Below are positions 5,149-5,823 of a stretch of 5,823 nt of DNA, piece by piece. This DNA is from Acidobacteriaceae bacterium. Lineage in GTDB: Bacteria; Acidobacteriota; Terriglobia; Terriglobales; Acidobacteriaceae. Made by a program: the position numbers and the translations under genes. How positions within the stretch are numbered: position 1 is the stretch's first letter; each line of letters starts with the position of its first letter. The notes beneath the pieces were generated by a model. The model saw nothing but the letters and a program-made list of their open reading frames with translations, was not told the origin of the DNA and searched no databases. The stretch is from the NCBI GenBank assembly GCA_030039895.1, contig JASHUR010000329.1, positions 1-5,823 on the forward strand. Reading direction: 5' to 3'.

Positions 5149-5823
5149 GATGTGGCGCCGGGGGCGGCGTAGGCGACGGGAGGCGCAGGCGGGCTTCCTC
5201 CGGGCGGTCGAAGTGAATGACGGCGGCCCATAGACCTTTGCGCTGCTCCTGCCAGACAACGTGTCCGCCGAGCAGGCGGGCGATGAGGTCCGGGGGTAGG
5301 TCATAGTGGAAGCCGAAGTAGCGGGAGTCCATTTTCTGATTGAAGCGACCGAAGAGGAAGCCGTGCGGTGGCGAGTATTTGCTGGAGAAGATCAGTCCGA
5401 CGGTGTAGCGTTCGCCGGGCTGGGCAGCCTGCTGAATCTGACTGTAGGAGAAATTGTCGATTGAGGTAACGGGAACGGGATGGGAGACGTAGCCGAGCTC
5501 GGGTTTAGCGAGCTCGTCGGAGGCGGGCCAGGCGGTGAGGACGGTTTCACCCGGGTAACGGGCGGTGATCTGTGCGATGGCGTTTTGCTGGAGGTGAATG
5601 AAGTCGCTGTAGGCGAGGTTGTCCTCGGGCGCGAAGCGGTAGGGAGGGTTGATGAAGAGCGCGGCGATGAAGGCGATGGCTGAAAAGGCAACGAGCCAGT
5701 GCCAGCGGCGGACACGGCGGTGGAAGGCAGTAACGCAGAAGAGGATAACCAGCGGATACAGCGGCAACATGTAACGCGTGAGGAGCGCGCCTCCAATGAC
5801 GGATAAGAAAGCCAGGTTGGCGA
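5144..5823 (-). CDS. Polytopic membrane protein, probable GT39/PMT/ArnT-like glycosyltransferase, C-terminal fragment
   Basis: The frame is open to the right edge (225 residues visible, first whole codon at 5821) and ends with TAA at 5146-5144. An ATG at 5770 lies inside a membrane helix and is not the real start, since the frame continues upstream as NLAFLSVIGGALLTRY. The visible part has hydrophobic helices at about residues 2-15, 18-33 and 41-58 with the sequence TRYMLPLYPLVILF. The 'RY.lPlyP' motif recurs in the late helices of GT39/PMT_2/ArnT lipid-linked sugar transferases. A soluble, probably extracytoplasmic tail of about 165 residues follows (ITARYPGETVLTAWPASDEL, GYVSHPVPVTSIDNFS, HVVWQEQRKGLWAAVIHF) and ends in a Pro-rich stretch. 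The catalytic N-terminal loop with its Asp/Glu residues lies outside the window, so the family call is probable only. It may be cotranscribed with the TPR gene 17 bases downstream. Confidence 0.72.
   Translation of the reverse strand, partial: ANLAFLSVIGGALLTRYMLPLYPLVILFCVTAFHRRVRRWHWLVAFSAIAFIAALFINPPYRFAPEDNLAYSDFIHLQQNAIAQITARYPGETVLTAWPASDELAKPELGYVSHPVPVTSIDNFSYSQIQQAAQPGERYTVGLIFSSKYSPPHGFLFGRFNQKMDSRYFGFHYDLPPDLIARLLGGHVVWQEQRKGLWAAVIHFDRPEEARLRLPSPTPPPAPHL

Noticed and set aside
5144..5770. Reading the right-hand membrane protein as a complete 208-residue gene starting at 5770
   Set aside because: The frame stays open to the window edge and the upstream residues continue a membrane helix, so the ATG at 5770 is an internal Met in the RYMLPLYP motif.
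1..5823. tRNA, rRNA, CRISPR repeats, insertion sequences, or prophage genes
   Set aside because: No cloverleaf-like, regularly spaced repeat, transposase or phage-like sequence was seen on either strand; nearly all bases are taken by the six genes.

Overview
The window is GC-rich, and every gene I can support lies on the minus strand, so the genes read from right to left. Six genes are visible and the two at the edges are cut by the window. There is no RNA gene, CRISPR array, insertion sequence or long non-coding stretch; the largest gap is about 80 bases. The protein families and tight packing suit a Gram-negative, GC-rich heterotroph. An acidobacterium of the Terriglobia type is my best guess, but it rests only on the general character of the proteins and this gene neighbourhood.

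In transcription order: (1) the C-terminal part of a polytopic membrane protein resembling a GT39/PMT/ArnT-type glycosyltransferase (5823 to 5144); (2) an exported protein with a FlgO/TolB-N-like domain followed by tetratricopeptide repeats (5126 to 3453); (3) a long-form NfeD membrane serine protease of the ClpP/SppA class (3456 to 2080); (4) a slipin/stomatin SPFH protein (2028 to 1234); (5) a single-pass SPOR-domain protein (1237 to 524); (6) the N-terminus of an ABC exporter with fused membrane domain (443 to 1, running off the edge).

The core is a likely operon for envelope maintenance. Two junctions are ATGA stop/start overlaps (TPR to NfeD, slipin to SPOR), and the others are gaps of 17, 51 and 80 bases. 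NfeD and slipin are a known functional pair: the archaeal homologue PH1510 cleaves the hydrophobic C-terminal region of the stomatin PH1511. The linkage here adds two exported or periplasm-facing partners, a TPR scaffold and a peptidoglycan-binding SPOR protein. This suggests, as inference, that the protease/stomatin platform is tied to the cell wall.

The less ordinary signals are small. A terminator-like hairpin plus T7/T6 tract lies inside the signal-peptide codons of the TPR gene, just downstream of a perfect TATAAT. The slipin gene carries a correctly phased A AAA AAC slippery heptamer exactly where its hydrophobic C-terminal segment begins. A hairpin abuts the slipin ribosome-binding region. 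Each of the three intergenic gaps contains a TAYAAT hexamer 12 to 20 bases before the next start. I see no clearly new large system; the main gene families are all recognisable.
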